Positions 48,335-58,786 of a stretch of 64,000 nt of DNA are shown piece by piece. How positions within the stretch are numbered: the first letter of the stretch is position 1; the number at the start of each line of letters is the position of its first letter. Made by a program: the position numbers and the translations under genes. Under the pieces are notes generated by a model. It ran no database searches, was not told where the DNA came from, and saw only the letters and a program-made list of their open reading frames with translations. This DNA comes from Poronia punctata (Eukaryota > Ascomycota > Sordariomycetes > Xylariales > Xylariaceae): NCBI GenBank assembly GCA_022579005.1, contig MU401516.1, positions 62,001 to 126,000 on the forward strand, given 5' to 3'.

Positions 48335-49442
48335 GGGTAGAATAGGCGTCCACTTTCGTCATGGTTTTATGTACGACATGAGAGCGTTTGATTTAACCAA
48401 GTTATTTTCGCCCACAGCAAGGTGTGGGCAGGTATGGTAATTCGGGGGCAATATTCAACGGGCGCCATCTGGGGAGACACATTGTATTAATCATGGCAAG
48501 GCGGCTCGCTTGTAGCCCAGGATTTTCGGGCATGTATACCTAATACAGGGTTTTTGACACATTATTTGGGAAAGATAGTGTTCGGATGGGGGATGGACAT
48601 GATAACGGTCATAGCAAATTACCCTGAGCAGCTTGTCTGCTGGTTACAGGGCTGTACATATATTAGTATCACTGATTAATGGCTTTTCCAAGGCATACAA
48701 AAGTTTGCAACGATGGTAATGAAGATGTGCTCCGTTGTACACGACGTATAGACACATACTAGGGAACATACACGTAGGTAGTAGGAATTGCTTGTATGCT
48801 CTACAGGTGGGAATGAGGTAAGTACATGGACGTACTTACCTAACCCTGAGGTACATACCTATCTAATGTAGGTGTAGTGGTGACACGATTTTAGACAGGA
48901 ACAGAACCATTCAGACTGGGCTGCCATTAAAGATAAAGTCTATTATGGTGATACTTGTAGTATGAATTGAAGGACATTCACCTGACCAAGTGTGTAAGTG
49001 CACATTTACCTACGTGTACATCTTGTGGGCAAGGTACCTAGGTACCTGGCAGATACTTGCTGCATTGTTGTGTTGCATGTATTTCAATAGTTAATAATAG
49101 GTAATCTGGGTACATGTAGGTAGGTACCTACACGTACTTGTAGGCTACGCATACTTGTAGGTACCTTGATGCACGCCACAGCATTGAGGTGCTCTACCTG
49201 AATAACAGGTTAAGAGCGATGACCCATTTTTCCCGGCTAGTACAAATCTAGCAGAGGCTGTGGCTTGCTATTGTTGACCTTTTGGCCTAAAACAAAATTA
49301 GGACTAGCGTTCTTTAATTCCTTTCCAATACAGCTTAGCGTCCTTCTTCTTCCCTTCCAACACAGCTTAGCGTCATTCTACTGCCTTTCTAATACAGCTT
49401 AGCGTCTTCCTATTTCTTCTATGAAATAGACAATTGCTAAAC
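48335..49442. other. Spacer and leader of ARP9
   Basis: Rich in TACCTA/TAGGTA words (GGTACCTAGGTACC at about 49034; similar at 49120-49170). The end carries three 32-bp repeats, listed separately. Confidence 0.55.
49321..49416 (+). repeat. Three 32-bp tandem repeats in the ARP9 leader
   Basis: Units start at 49321, 49353 and 49385, each pyrimidine-rich with the invariant core ACAGCTTAGCGTC (GCTTAGCGT at 49333, 49365, 49397). A degraded partial unit with TAGCGT lies at about 49305. The same GCTTAGCGT occurs at 49639-49647, where TTAG is the acceptor of ARP9 intron 1. Confidence 0.92.
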
Positions 49443-52269
49443 ATGGCAAAGAAAAAGAACAAGAAAGCACACAAGAGTGGGAAGACACCTTCCAACAGTC
49501 ATAGTACTGTGGCATCGTAAGTTTCCCCAACGCTTGTTCCCTTGTGGCTTACGCACCAGCTTCACCTTGGACTGTGCAAGAATCGCAAGCTGTACTGGAC
49601 AATACGCAAGGTACAAAAGCTGACAATTCCCCCATTCTGCTTAGCGTGTCCCCAGAACCTGCATCTACAGATGTACCAGCTGTACCTGGTAAAGAACAAC
49701 CGTTGCAGTTGAATACTGCTGGGCCCCAGGCGAGAGTAAGTACCTCAACCACTAGGAGCGCGTTGGTACACGCGACCCCAGAACACCTGCAGTTTATACT
49801 TATTCAACAACAACAGTTGCCAAAAAACCAAAACCCGTTCAACTTAACCAAGAACGAGGACCACGCACTGCGAACACCAGATCGTGGCAACAATAAGCCG
49901 GAAGAAACTGATCTTACACCACGCGCCCAGCGAGCCATACGCAGAGATAGTGTGCGCCAGAAACTCCAACTTCTGCGCGACAGGCAGAGTGCCAAAAGCC
50001 GGGGGCAATCGAGTACAGAGGGCTCAATTGACGGGTCTCTCAATATGTCTAACCAGCAAGTAAAATGGCGTGAGGACCAGGTCCTCATCATCTGCCCCGG
50101 CAGCCAAACTACCATGGCCCAGCTCGGTTGCGGCGAGATTACCCCGCCAGCGCATCGCATTCCGACCAGAATGTTCAAGGACGGGGACAGCGATGCATAC
50201 CTGCCCTATTACACCTACAAGCGTAAGAAGACAGATGCGACAACAGCAGGCCCGAAGGCGGAGTCCGGGACTGCGTCTGCCTCGAACAATGAGACCGACG
50301 TGGATGCCGAGTGGGAATACGTCGAAGACCGTGACAGTGTTGAGGGTGCTATATACCCGATGAAGGGTACGTTTTTGTGTGCAGTCGTTGGTTTTTTCTC
50401 ACGCCTATCGAGCTTCCCAAGGAATCAAGTGTAATCCACCTGGCTAACGAGACAAAAAAAATAGGCGGTCGCATAGTGAATATGCCGGCTTTCCTAGCGT
50501 TCCTAGACTACGTACACGGTCTTCTGACGACAACCTACCACACCACGCCGATTCTTCTAATGGCCTCACCTCAGTGGACACGTCCGGATTGTGAAGCGAT
50601 AACACGCTACATATTTGAAAAGACTAAAACTCCAGCTCTATGCCTCATACATAGCGCAGTTGCCACGCAGTATGGCATCAAATGGCCCAACATGACCATC
50701 ATAGACATCGGGTTCGAGAAGGTGGATGTCACATGTTTATATGACTACAGCGTCGTCAGCCAAAAGCAGTTGGGATTCGTGGCTCCCGCCGCGGTGCGAG
50801 AGATATCCGGTGGGGAGTTGTTTACCCAGCGGCTGTTGGCCTTGCTCAAAGACAAGGGCTTCAATTACGAAATGGCCGAGCAACTGAAGAAGAGCCCGAT
50901 ATGCGAGGTCTTGCCGTACGCGCCAGGATCAGAAGATCTTATGGAGTTGCCTACGGAGACCCAAGCTATGGTCTTTGCGGATGCGCCAGAGATTGTAGAA
51001 CCGGCGAAACCGGCTTTCACCGCCGATGAGACCGATGTTGGCGACGATAAAGAGGCGGATGAAGGTGTACTCGATGTGGCCAATATCGTTACGAGCGGTA
51101 ACACGCGCGAGTTCCTTGCCAAACGAGAGAAAGAGAAGGCAGAGAAAGCCGCCAAGGCCAAGAAGCAGGCCAAGGGTGCCGAGGGCGAGGCCGGTGGCGC
51201 CAAACCCATTCGTCTGCCAAACTCAAAGCGGAAGACCAACACTTTTCACTTTGAGGACTTGGAGCACGAAGATGTACAAGTGCCCATCTCCGACGGGCTG
51301 TCCAAACTCGGTGCACTTGCTGTGACGACTACCGAAGCTCCAGCAAGCGACGTGCCCGGTACGACTCAGAATGCGCCAACTGGCGAGGGAAACAAGCCCT
51401 CGGTCAAGCCGGAAGGTGATGCGCACGCAAACGGTCAAGTAGGGGCCCTGTCTACCGGCCAGGAGACCACAACGTCTACCGAACCCATCAAGACAGTGAC
51501 CGAACGCCGAACTAAACGCGTACGCAAGGAGATCGAAGTCGGCCTCGAGAGATTCCTGTTTGCAGATCGTCATGATATCAACCGCATAGCGGATAGGATA
51601 TACGAGACGATTCAGTGCATCGACGACGTCTACAAACGGACAGCTTGCTGGGATAACCTGATCTTTGTCGGCAACGGTAGCCGCCTGCGAGGGCTGAAAG
51701 AAAACCTCATGCAGACGCTGACCGCCCGATACCTCATCTCGCCCAGCACCGCCACCATCTTTACGTCGGAGCTCCCGTCAAACATGGCGACACCAACGGG
51801 CACGGGCTCACAGACCCCCACCGGTTCTTTCACGGGCCAGCTGCCGACCACAAGCTCTGTTAATCCCTTGTTGCAAGCGGCGACGACAGCTTCGCTCGGT
51901 GTCCCCGGCCAGACACACGCTAGCGGCTCCAGTGCTGGCGAGGGAGGTAGTCACCATTCCCACGGTCAGACGCCGATGAGCATAAAGCAGGCGGCGCCAC
52001 CGGCCTATCTAGCCGACTGGACCAAGCACGGCTTCGAAGAGTCCATGTTCTTGGGCTCCCTTCTCGCCGCCCGTCTTGCTTACTGCATTCACAACCTGGA
52101 TGCTGCTACTAGTGAACAGCAGCGTTACATGAGCCTGAACCGGGTCGAGTATAAGTAAGTGGTCCAGAAACGAACGGCTGCACTTGATTCGGGTGTTTGC
52201 TACGATACTAATGCGATTAATAGTGAGAACGGCCCAAAGGCGATCCGGACCTACTCCATGCTAGCTTGA
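49443..52269 (+). CDS. ARP9: Actin-related protein 9 (SWI/SNF-RSC subunit)
   Basis: Arp9 pairs with Arp7 (or alone in some fungi) in SWI/SNF-type remodellers in the nucleus. Four exons: 49443-49516, 49645-50366, 50465-52154, 52224-52269, with GTAAGT, GTACGT and GTAAGT donors and CTGAC/CTAAC branch points; 843 aa with consistent phases. The family part begins at about residue 149 (MSNQQVKWREDQVLIICPGS) and shows SQTTMAQLG, GGRIVNMPAFLAFLDYVH, LKKSPICEVLPYA, LDVANIVTSGNTREFLAKRE, the domain end NLIFVGNGSRLRGLKENLM and WTKHGFEESMFLGS. The final exon codes NGPKAIRTYSMLA. Yeast Arp9 is 467 aa. The extra length is an N-terminal extension (148 aa, starting MAKKKNKKAHKSGK, Gln/Pro-rich) and two low-complexity inserts (KEKAEKAAKAKKQ and a Thr/Ser/Gly-rich stretch). 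An ATG at 50045 could serve as a shorter start. Confidence 0.93.
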
Positions 52270-53068
52270 GGCATGCGAATCGGTAACCCCGGCTCTAGTG
52301 TATTTCATACGTTAGACGGCTTCTCTTTCGGTTAGACGCGAGTCTGGGTGGTGTTTTCGGGGTGTACAAAACTGGGGCGTTCCTGGTGGTGGTGGAAAGC
52401 CTTTTTATGGAGTTCCGCCTTTTTTTCTTCTTTTTCTTTCTGTTTCCCCTCTTATCCGAAGGGAGACGGAGAGCAGGCACATTGCATTGCTTTTCACCCG
52501 GGTTTGCAGAGACTTTGAGGTATCTCGCATAGAGGTATCCAGTTGCCTATTATACCTTGTTGTTTGTCCACGATTTCGGCGCAAGCTCCTGGTGTCGACT
52601 TTCAACGCAGAGTCGACACCGCGGAGTTTAGACTAGACTAGACAAGACTGGACTGGACTGGACTGGTGGTGTTTGCCAGGTTGCATAATGCGTACATCGG
52701 TGGGACAAAAAGGGATCAAGGAGCAAAAGGACAGAAGTTGAGAGAACATAGGTCGTTGTAGCTGTCTATATGCCTCCCAAGGTTGGTAGTCTAGGTAGAT
52801 AAGGTAGATACTCGATCTACCGGTAAGACTACACGTTTACGTCAACAAGGTATATAAACCCCATGATGGACCTGACGAGAAATTTGCCATATTTCTCTTC
52901 TTCGTAGTGTAGATAATGATTATGCATTACCTATCTCTTGTAGATCACGGCAACATGAAATTCTCTGGTGCTTCTGGCCGGGGAGTGCTGTTTAGACTCT
53001 CTTTGTTTTATGCTACTAGGATTACTCGATATTATTAGCTTACATGCTGAAGAAGATATCAATCATCT
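52270..53068. other. Spacer between ARP9 and tRNA-Val
   Basis: ARP9 3' UTR and tRNA upstream region. Contains a CTAGA/GACTG tandem tract at 52631-52665. No gene seen. Confidence 0.6.
52631..52665. repeat. GACTG/GACTA tandem pentamer array
   Basis: GACTA, GACTA, GACAA, then four GACTG units. Confidence 0.85.
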
Positions 53069-53142
53069 GGTTTCGTGGTGTAGTTGGTTATCACGTCAGT
53101 CTAACACACTGAAGGTCTCCGGTTCAAGTCCGGGCGAAATCA
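53069..53142 (+). tRNA. tRNA-Val (AAC)
   Basis: A 74-nt intronless cloverleaf. Acceptor GGTTTCG pairs with CGAAATC (one G-U). The D arm is GTG...CAC with GTAGTTGGTTATC. The anticodon stem TCAGT/ACTGA frames the loop CTAACAC, giving anticodon AAC. The T arm TCCGG-TTCAAGT-CCGGG is regular, with discriminator A at 53142. Internal A and B boxes (TGGTGTAGTTGG and GGTTCAAGTCC) are normal. Confidence 0.97.
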
Positions 53143-53662
53143 TACAAGCCTTGTCTACATTTCAAGGCGTTTTCCTTTTTTTTTCTTTTTTTCTTTGTTC
53201 GTATCACTGTTTTCCGTTGCCCCTCCCCCCCTTGGATGTTTTGGTTGGCTGTTCTTGTTGTAGCTTTTATTTACTAGAGGACCTAACAGGTTTTATAGGG
53301 GAGTTGTAGAATATCTTGGCCAGGTTTTATCAAGACGTTTTTGTTTTCAGTAGGGCTGTTGGTGTGCTGTATAAAACGCAAACATCATGTTTAAATGTGC
53401 CTTATCCTCTATTGTCTCTTTCATTACAACCTAGATTAATGCTTTGCTACCTATTGTTGCCAAGGCAGGGGCATATATAATCACAGTGACATCGAAAATT
53501 GCAGTTTTATAAAGGGTCGCCAGATTGTAAACAGGAGATGTGGGTTACTTGTTTTTATTTTATTAAATTAGTAGTGCCAGCGTTGAAACTTCAGTCCGAC
53601 TAGACGTCTTGTTAATCCTATACTACATTTGACTTTTCTCCATTAAGGGCATAATCATCCTT
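53143..53662. other. Spacer between tRNA-Val and oxidoreductase 3' end
   Basis: Nothing but the terminator and AT-rich 3' UTR sequence. Confidence 0.6.
53170..53184 (+). terminator. Pol III terminator after tRNA-Val
   Basis: TTTT at 53170-53173, then nine T at 53176-53184, about 28 nt beyond the tRNA. Confidence 0.8.
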
Positions 53663-54838
53663 TTATTTTGAAGGATCCAGCAGAAGCTTGCCTGTCGTCT
53701 TCCTGCCTTCGAGATCATCGTGGGCACGCTTCACCTCGCTCAGGGGGTAGACCTCGTGCACGCGGACATTGAAACCTTCCTTCTCGATGAGCTGGAAGAG
53801 TTCCTCGCTATAGCCCTCGAACTCCTCTCTCGTGACGATGTAGCCGGTCAGCGTGGGGCGCATCAATCGGACATTCTTGCCCGCGAGGCGAGCGATGGTG
53901 ACGGGCGGGACGGCGCCAGACGCGTTGCCAAAGCAGATCAAGCTACCTTTGCGAGCGACGCAGTCGAGACTGAGGTCAAAGGTCGACTTGCCGACGCCGT
54001 CGAAGATGGCGATGCAGCCCTGGCCACCGGTGAGCTCCATCACGCGCGCTTTCACGTCCTCGTGACTGTAGTTGATGACGTGCGTGGCGCCGTTCTGCTT
54101 CGCGAGCTCGATCTTCTCCGGCGTCGAGGCCGTGCCGATCGTGTTGGCGCCGATGGTCCGGAGTAGCTGACAGAGCAGCTGGCCGGTACCGCCGGCGGCG
54201 GCGTGCACGAGGACCCAATCCCCCTTGTTCACGTGGTGCGCTTCGCGGACAAGCGTCAACGCCGTGACACCCTGTAGCAGGGCGGCGGCTGCCGTTCCGG
54301 GCTTGAGTGAGGCGGGCACCTTGATCACCTTGGCAGCGGGCGTCGCTGTGTACTCTGCATATGCGCTTTCGCCCATCCAGACTACGCGGTCGCCAACAGA
54401 TAGCCCGTGTAGCTCCCCCCCACCGACGGCGACCACTGTTCCCTCTGCCTCCCGGCCGAGGATATATGGGAACTGTGGCGCCGGATAAAGACCGGTGCGG
54501 AAATAACTAAAAAATAACTGTCAGCCGAAGCACATACCAAGGTAAATCACTAGAACCACCACCTGTCTCTTCACTAAAACCGACAGTTCTTATTGCGCTA
54601 ACGCAGTGTGTTCTGGTCCATGAGCGCGTTGGGAGTATACATAGGATAGGAGTCTCTCTGTACGAAGATGAACGGAAACTTACGTATCGATAAAGTTGAC
54701 TCCAATAAAGTCATTCTTGACGAGGACATGGCCATCGATGGGCGTGGGCACGGGAACGTCGGTCTTGTGCTGTAGGACCTCGGTGCCGCCGGTCCTGTCG
54801 ATGAGGATGGCTTTCATGGTACTGGGAGTCGGGGCCAT
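53663..54838 (-). CDS. NADPH:quinone oxidoreductase (zeta-crystallin type)
   Basis: Medium-chain dehydrogenase/reductase without zinc. Two exons: 54684-54838 and 53663-54506. The 177-nt intron has a GTAAGT donor, CTGACAG branch and TTTTTTAG acceptor, phase 2. The product is 332 aa, the family length. N-terminal catalytic fold: MKAILIDRTGGTEVL, VLVKNDFIGVNFIDTYFRTG, YPAPQFPYILGREAEGTVV. Nucleotide-binding fold: VLVHAAAGGTGQLLCQLLR (AxxGxxG motif, NADPH type), then ATHVINYSHED. Two Met codons (54838 and 54814) could start it; the second gives the more usual MKAI. Cytosolic quinone reduction is inferred from the family. It is the likely orthologue of yeast Zta1. Confidence 0.92.
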
Positions 54839-55997
54839 TGTGCGTATGAATGCTCGGCCGGTGCTCGGGGAGTTCCTATCGGGTGAGGCTAAGCCGAGAG
54901 CTAGAGGGGTAGCAGGGCGAGGAGAGAGCTGGGCGGCAATCGCAGAAAGTCAGCCTGGGGCTAGAAGTGCACGATGCGATAGGGGCCGGAAGGACATGAA
55001 AATATGATACCGTACTCGCTTTTGAGACTCGGTTCGGAGCGCAACAGGTCGGTTATTTATGGCAAAATCCACAATCCGGACACCCCAGATATAGGTAGCT
55101 ACGGTGGAGACTTGGACAGTACTTAGGTCTACCGGTACGCGAAAGACTAAACTAAACTTAGGGTAAGATCCCTTTTATGTTTTAGTTCAGTATGAAGCTG
55201 TGGAAGGATACTTTCGCTAGGTATATCCTCTTCTACTCTAATCAATGGGATATAAATAACCCTGTACACCGAGATTGAAATCAGAAAGCGGGAGAAGCGG
55301 CCGCCGTTAATAATCAAGCGTGGGGGTTAGATGACCGTGTCCTGCCCCTCCTTCCTCACCCCTCTCCCATACCGGCCCCTCCGGATTTAGAACCTCATAG
55401 CTTAGCTGTGACGCAATTTGTAGTCTGCCCCTCACTACTTGTCCCCGTCGCGGTCGGTGCCTACCCTTATTATTCGTACTCTCAAAAATAAATTATGTGT
55501 CAGTAGAGTATAGACAGATAAAACAGCGGATCAATGTCAAATAACTGTATAATACACAGCAACATTATAACCCATGTCTGTCGTACGCCTTAGGGTATGT
55601 ATGTAGCTATCTGTCGGCATCTAGATGCACCTACGAGTATATATATGTACACATATTTTGGCACTGCTGTTACACTGCGTATACTTACTTTAGTTACCAT
55701 ACCAGATGATAAATATGAACATGTTTACTGGCCTTCATGGAGTAGGACCTTTAAGCACTGACATATGGAGCCACTCTTCTTTCTCTCTTTATTTTCATTT
55801 TTTATTTTTGGCTAAATATCGGATTGACCGATCATCATCGAGTGCTGAGAAGCCCGGCTGAATCTTGTCTGATTTCATATTTCATAGTAGGTTTATTAGA
55901 CGAAGGAGCCTTCCATCATCCCGCAATGTTGGCGCTGTCCATATAGGACTTTCGCCACGTACATCGCCTCAGCCGGCATTGCTCGTGTTCTTTCCGT
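54839..55997. other. Spacer upstream of the oxidoreductase, 3' of CCT4
   Basis: Contains the oxidoreductase promoter and CCT4 3' UTR; one TACGAGTA at 55632. No gene seen. Confidence 0.55.
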
Positions 55998-57785
55998 TTA
56001 CCGCGTCAGGGCGATATCGTCAATTCTCAATATCATCTTGACCGTTTCCGCCGCCAGTTCTATAGCACTCGTGCTAACAAGCAGAGGCTGGAGCACGTTT
56101 TCTTTGGCGATATTGTTGTTAACGCCGCCGCTCCTGATGCTGACACCTGCGTTCTTCTCGCCCATTTCGTGTCTGTGTCGAAGGTCCGTCACCACCTTTA
56201 TGCTGTTGAGCCCGGCATTCTCGGCTAGCGTTGTGGGTATAATCTCGAGAGCGTCGGCAAACGCCTTCCAGCAAATGGCCTCGGTGCCTGCCAGGGAACG
56301 TGCCTGCTTAGAAAGCTGAGCCGCTATCTCGATTTCGGGCGCACCACCGCCTGCGATGAGCGCCTTTTTCTTGACCAGACAGCGGATGACGCATAGGGCG
56401 TCGTGAAGCGAACGCTCCGCCTCGTCCAGGATCATACTGTTCGCCCCGCGGCATACTACGGACACCGTCTTGCCCGCCGACTTTGTGCCCGTCACCTTGA
56501 CCATCCGGGCTCCACTGGACTGGGTTTCCTCGACCAGGTCGGCGGATCCGAGCTTGTCCTCGGTGAAAGAGTCGATATCCGCAATCGGTTTGCAGCCGGT
56601 AGATTTGCAGATAAACTCAACCTCGTCCCGCTCAATATCTTTGACGGCCAGGATATTTAGCTTAGCTAGGAAGTGTAGAGAAAGGTCATTGACTGCGTCG
56701 CGGAGAATCGACTTTTGGATCAGGAGAACGTTGCATTTCGCCTTCTTGATCTTCTTCACCAAGTCCAGGAGGTAGAGGCGCTCTTCCTTGACAATCTTGT
56801 CCATTTGCCGGTAGTCATTGACCGAAATAGTATTTTCCATCTGATCAGGTTTAGCATCATATCATTCAGGGAAACATGTCGTCGACACTCACGTCTGGCT
56901 TGGGCGGGCTCAGCTGGAACTGAATCAGACCGATCCGCGCCTTCTCCATCCTAACCGGGCCACCGGCTCCTTTGATGACTTGTTGTGTAAGAACGAGCCC
57001 ATTGACTAGTTCGCTGTCCTCTATTGTGCCGCCTACTTTCTTGATAATCCGGATGTTTTTTAAGTCGACGTTATCGGCCGTCTTGACGTCTATCGTCTTC
57101 GTGACCGCGTTCACTGCCATGGAGCCGAGGAGGCCCGAGTATTGCGATACAATCTTAGACGAAAGCGACGTGTTGGCCGCTTGGAGGAGGGTGGCGCTGT
57201 CGGTAAGGGAGACGGGCTGCGACATGTCGTGTAGGATCTGGACTGCCGCCGCAGCTGCTCGTTGGAAAGCCTCGGATATGACTGAAGGGTGTATGCCTTT
57301 GGACAATAACCGGTCGGCGGCCCCGAGTAAGGCACCGCAGATGACAACGACAGAAGTGGTGCCGTCGCCTGCCTCGACGTCTTGCGCGGATGAAAGGTTG
57401 ACAAGCATCTTGGCGGTGGGGTGCATGACAGCCATGCTCTTTAGCATGGTGTGCCCATCGTTTGTGATTATCGTCTCGCCTCTGCCGCTCCGGATCATCT
57501 TGTCCATCCCTCTGGGGCCCAGAGAAGTTCTTATAGCATCAGCAACCGCTGAGACGGCGTCAGCGATCTGTCAACGAGGGGCTCGAAAGTTACATGCATG
57601 GATGCAATAGGGAGAAGAGGGGCAATAATATTTGTTACCTCTGGCAGCTACGATGTTGGATGACCGGACAGCCACAGGCTTCTCTTTATCCTGCCGAGGG
57701 CGTCAGCTTCAACTATCATGATTTACCCAAGGGGGGCAAGTCTTGTGCAAGCCTGAAGATGGAGACGTACTCTGAAGACGGCATT
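55998..57785 (-). CDS. CCT4: T-complex protein 1 subunit delta (CCT4)
   Basis: One of eight subunits of the cytosolic chaperonin CCT/TRiC that folds actin and tubulin. Four exons: 57771-57785, 57639-57690, 56893-57548, 55998-56840; 521 aa from the in-frame ATG at 57785. Splicing joins VFR to [20 protein letters not shown] and to [16 protein letters not shown], all highly conserved. ATP-site motifs are NDGHTML and GDGTTS; the late motif is [11 protein letters not shown]. The more natural start, ATG at 57822, gives [14 protein letters not shown] but runs out of frame because of GGG at 57780-57782; with two Gs it would read straight into VFR. So the used start is either the internal ATG (57785) or the sequence has a one-base error. 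The gene is divergent from RPT1 across about 1 kb. Confidence 0.95.
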
Positions 57786-57822
57786 GCTGTTGGAACCGCT
57801 AGGCGGTGCTGCTGTAGCCATG

Positions 57823-58786
57823 TTCAAGAAACGATTCAAAGGCCGACCAGCCTAACTGTCTATAAACTTGCGCCGTTCAGGTTCTAAATCGGGTTTGTTG
57901 ATTTCTCTTATAGCTACCAGCTGATACTTGGGCAAGGGGAAGAGGGATGTTATTGAAGGATAGGCAGATTAAGTCAAGGTCCCCGCTATCACCTGTGATG
58001 AATTATTATTTTTTAATCCAAAATAATTATGGCCCAGACTCCAGAGGATAGGTACCTCTGTGCCCACCTAGATTTTTCTTGGGAGTACAGGGGCTATACA
58101 ACAGGTACGCACGTACGTCCACATACATGGTGCTATATTCATGTACCTGTAAGTATATTGTTACATCTTCTTATTTCAAGTCGGTACCTATTCTGCCTGT
58201 GTCGTACTGGGAGCCCACCTAGGCAACTGGAAGACCTTAAAGCATTCCATGTGTACCTACGTGTATATCCTCCATACACGACATACTTATTTACCAATGT
58301 AGGCGGGACGGTTCACCGGGTATAAGTAAGCATGTAAGTTGGTACGAAGAAGGTACATGTGCCCAAGGGAATCTCTGCACCTCACCGATGAAGCTGATCT
58401 AAACAGAATGGGTATAGCTCTGAAATCCAGCTGCGCAAACTGCTAATATGTGGACGTGGTACAAACTACATATGTACCTCGACTGGGTAGGCGCGACAAG
58501 AGCTTATGCAACCAACTTTACCTAAAGCCCTGGTTTACGTACTACGACTAGGTACCTAAACTGCCTCTCTGAATGATCAACTTACCCATCCCATCACCAA
58601 AATCGCCAATTTAGAGAACAAGAGAACAAATAACTTTCCTGCTGTCCACATTCACAATCCTCACCCTCACGCTCAACGAGTTAAAGCAAACGCGCGGCAT
58701 TTATTTTCCCACGGGCATCTATTCAAACCAGGCCTCCGAGCTTGACTACAACAATCCAGCTACACTTAGCTGGGCCGGTCTTCAAT
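57823..58786. other. Divergent promoter region of CCT4 and RPT1
   Basis: About 960 bases between two proteostasis genes. TACCTA/TACGTA words are frequent. I found no copy of the yeast proteasome element GGTGGCAAA. Confidence 0.55.

Noticed and set aside
52968..53309. 113-codon frame across the tRNA
   Set aside because: It covers the tRNA-Val gene and its T-rich terminator; the tRNA explains the sequence.
53720..54166. 148-codon plus frame
   Set aside because: Antisense shadow of the GC-rich oxidoreductase gene.
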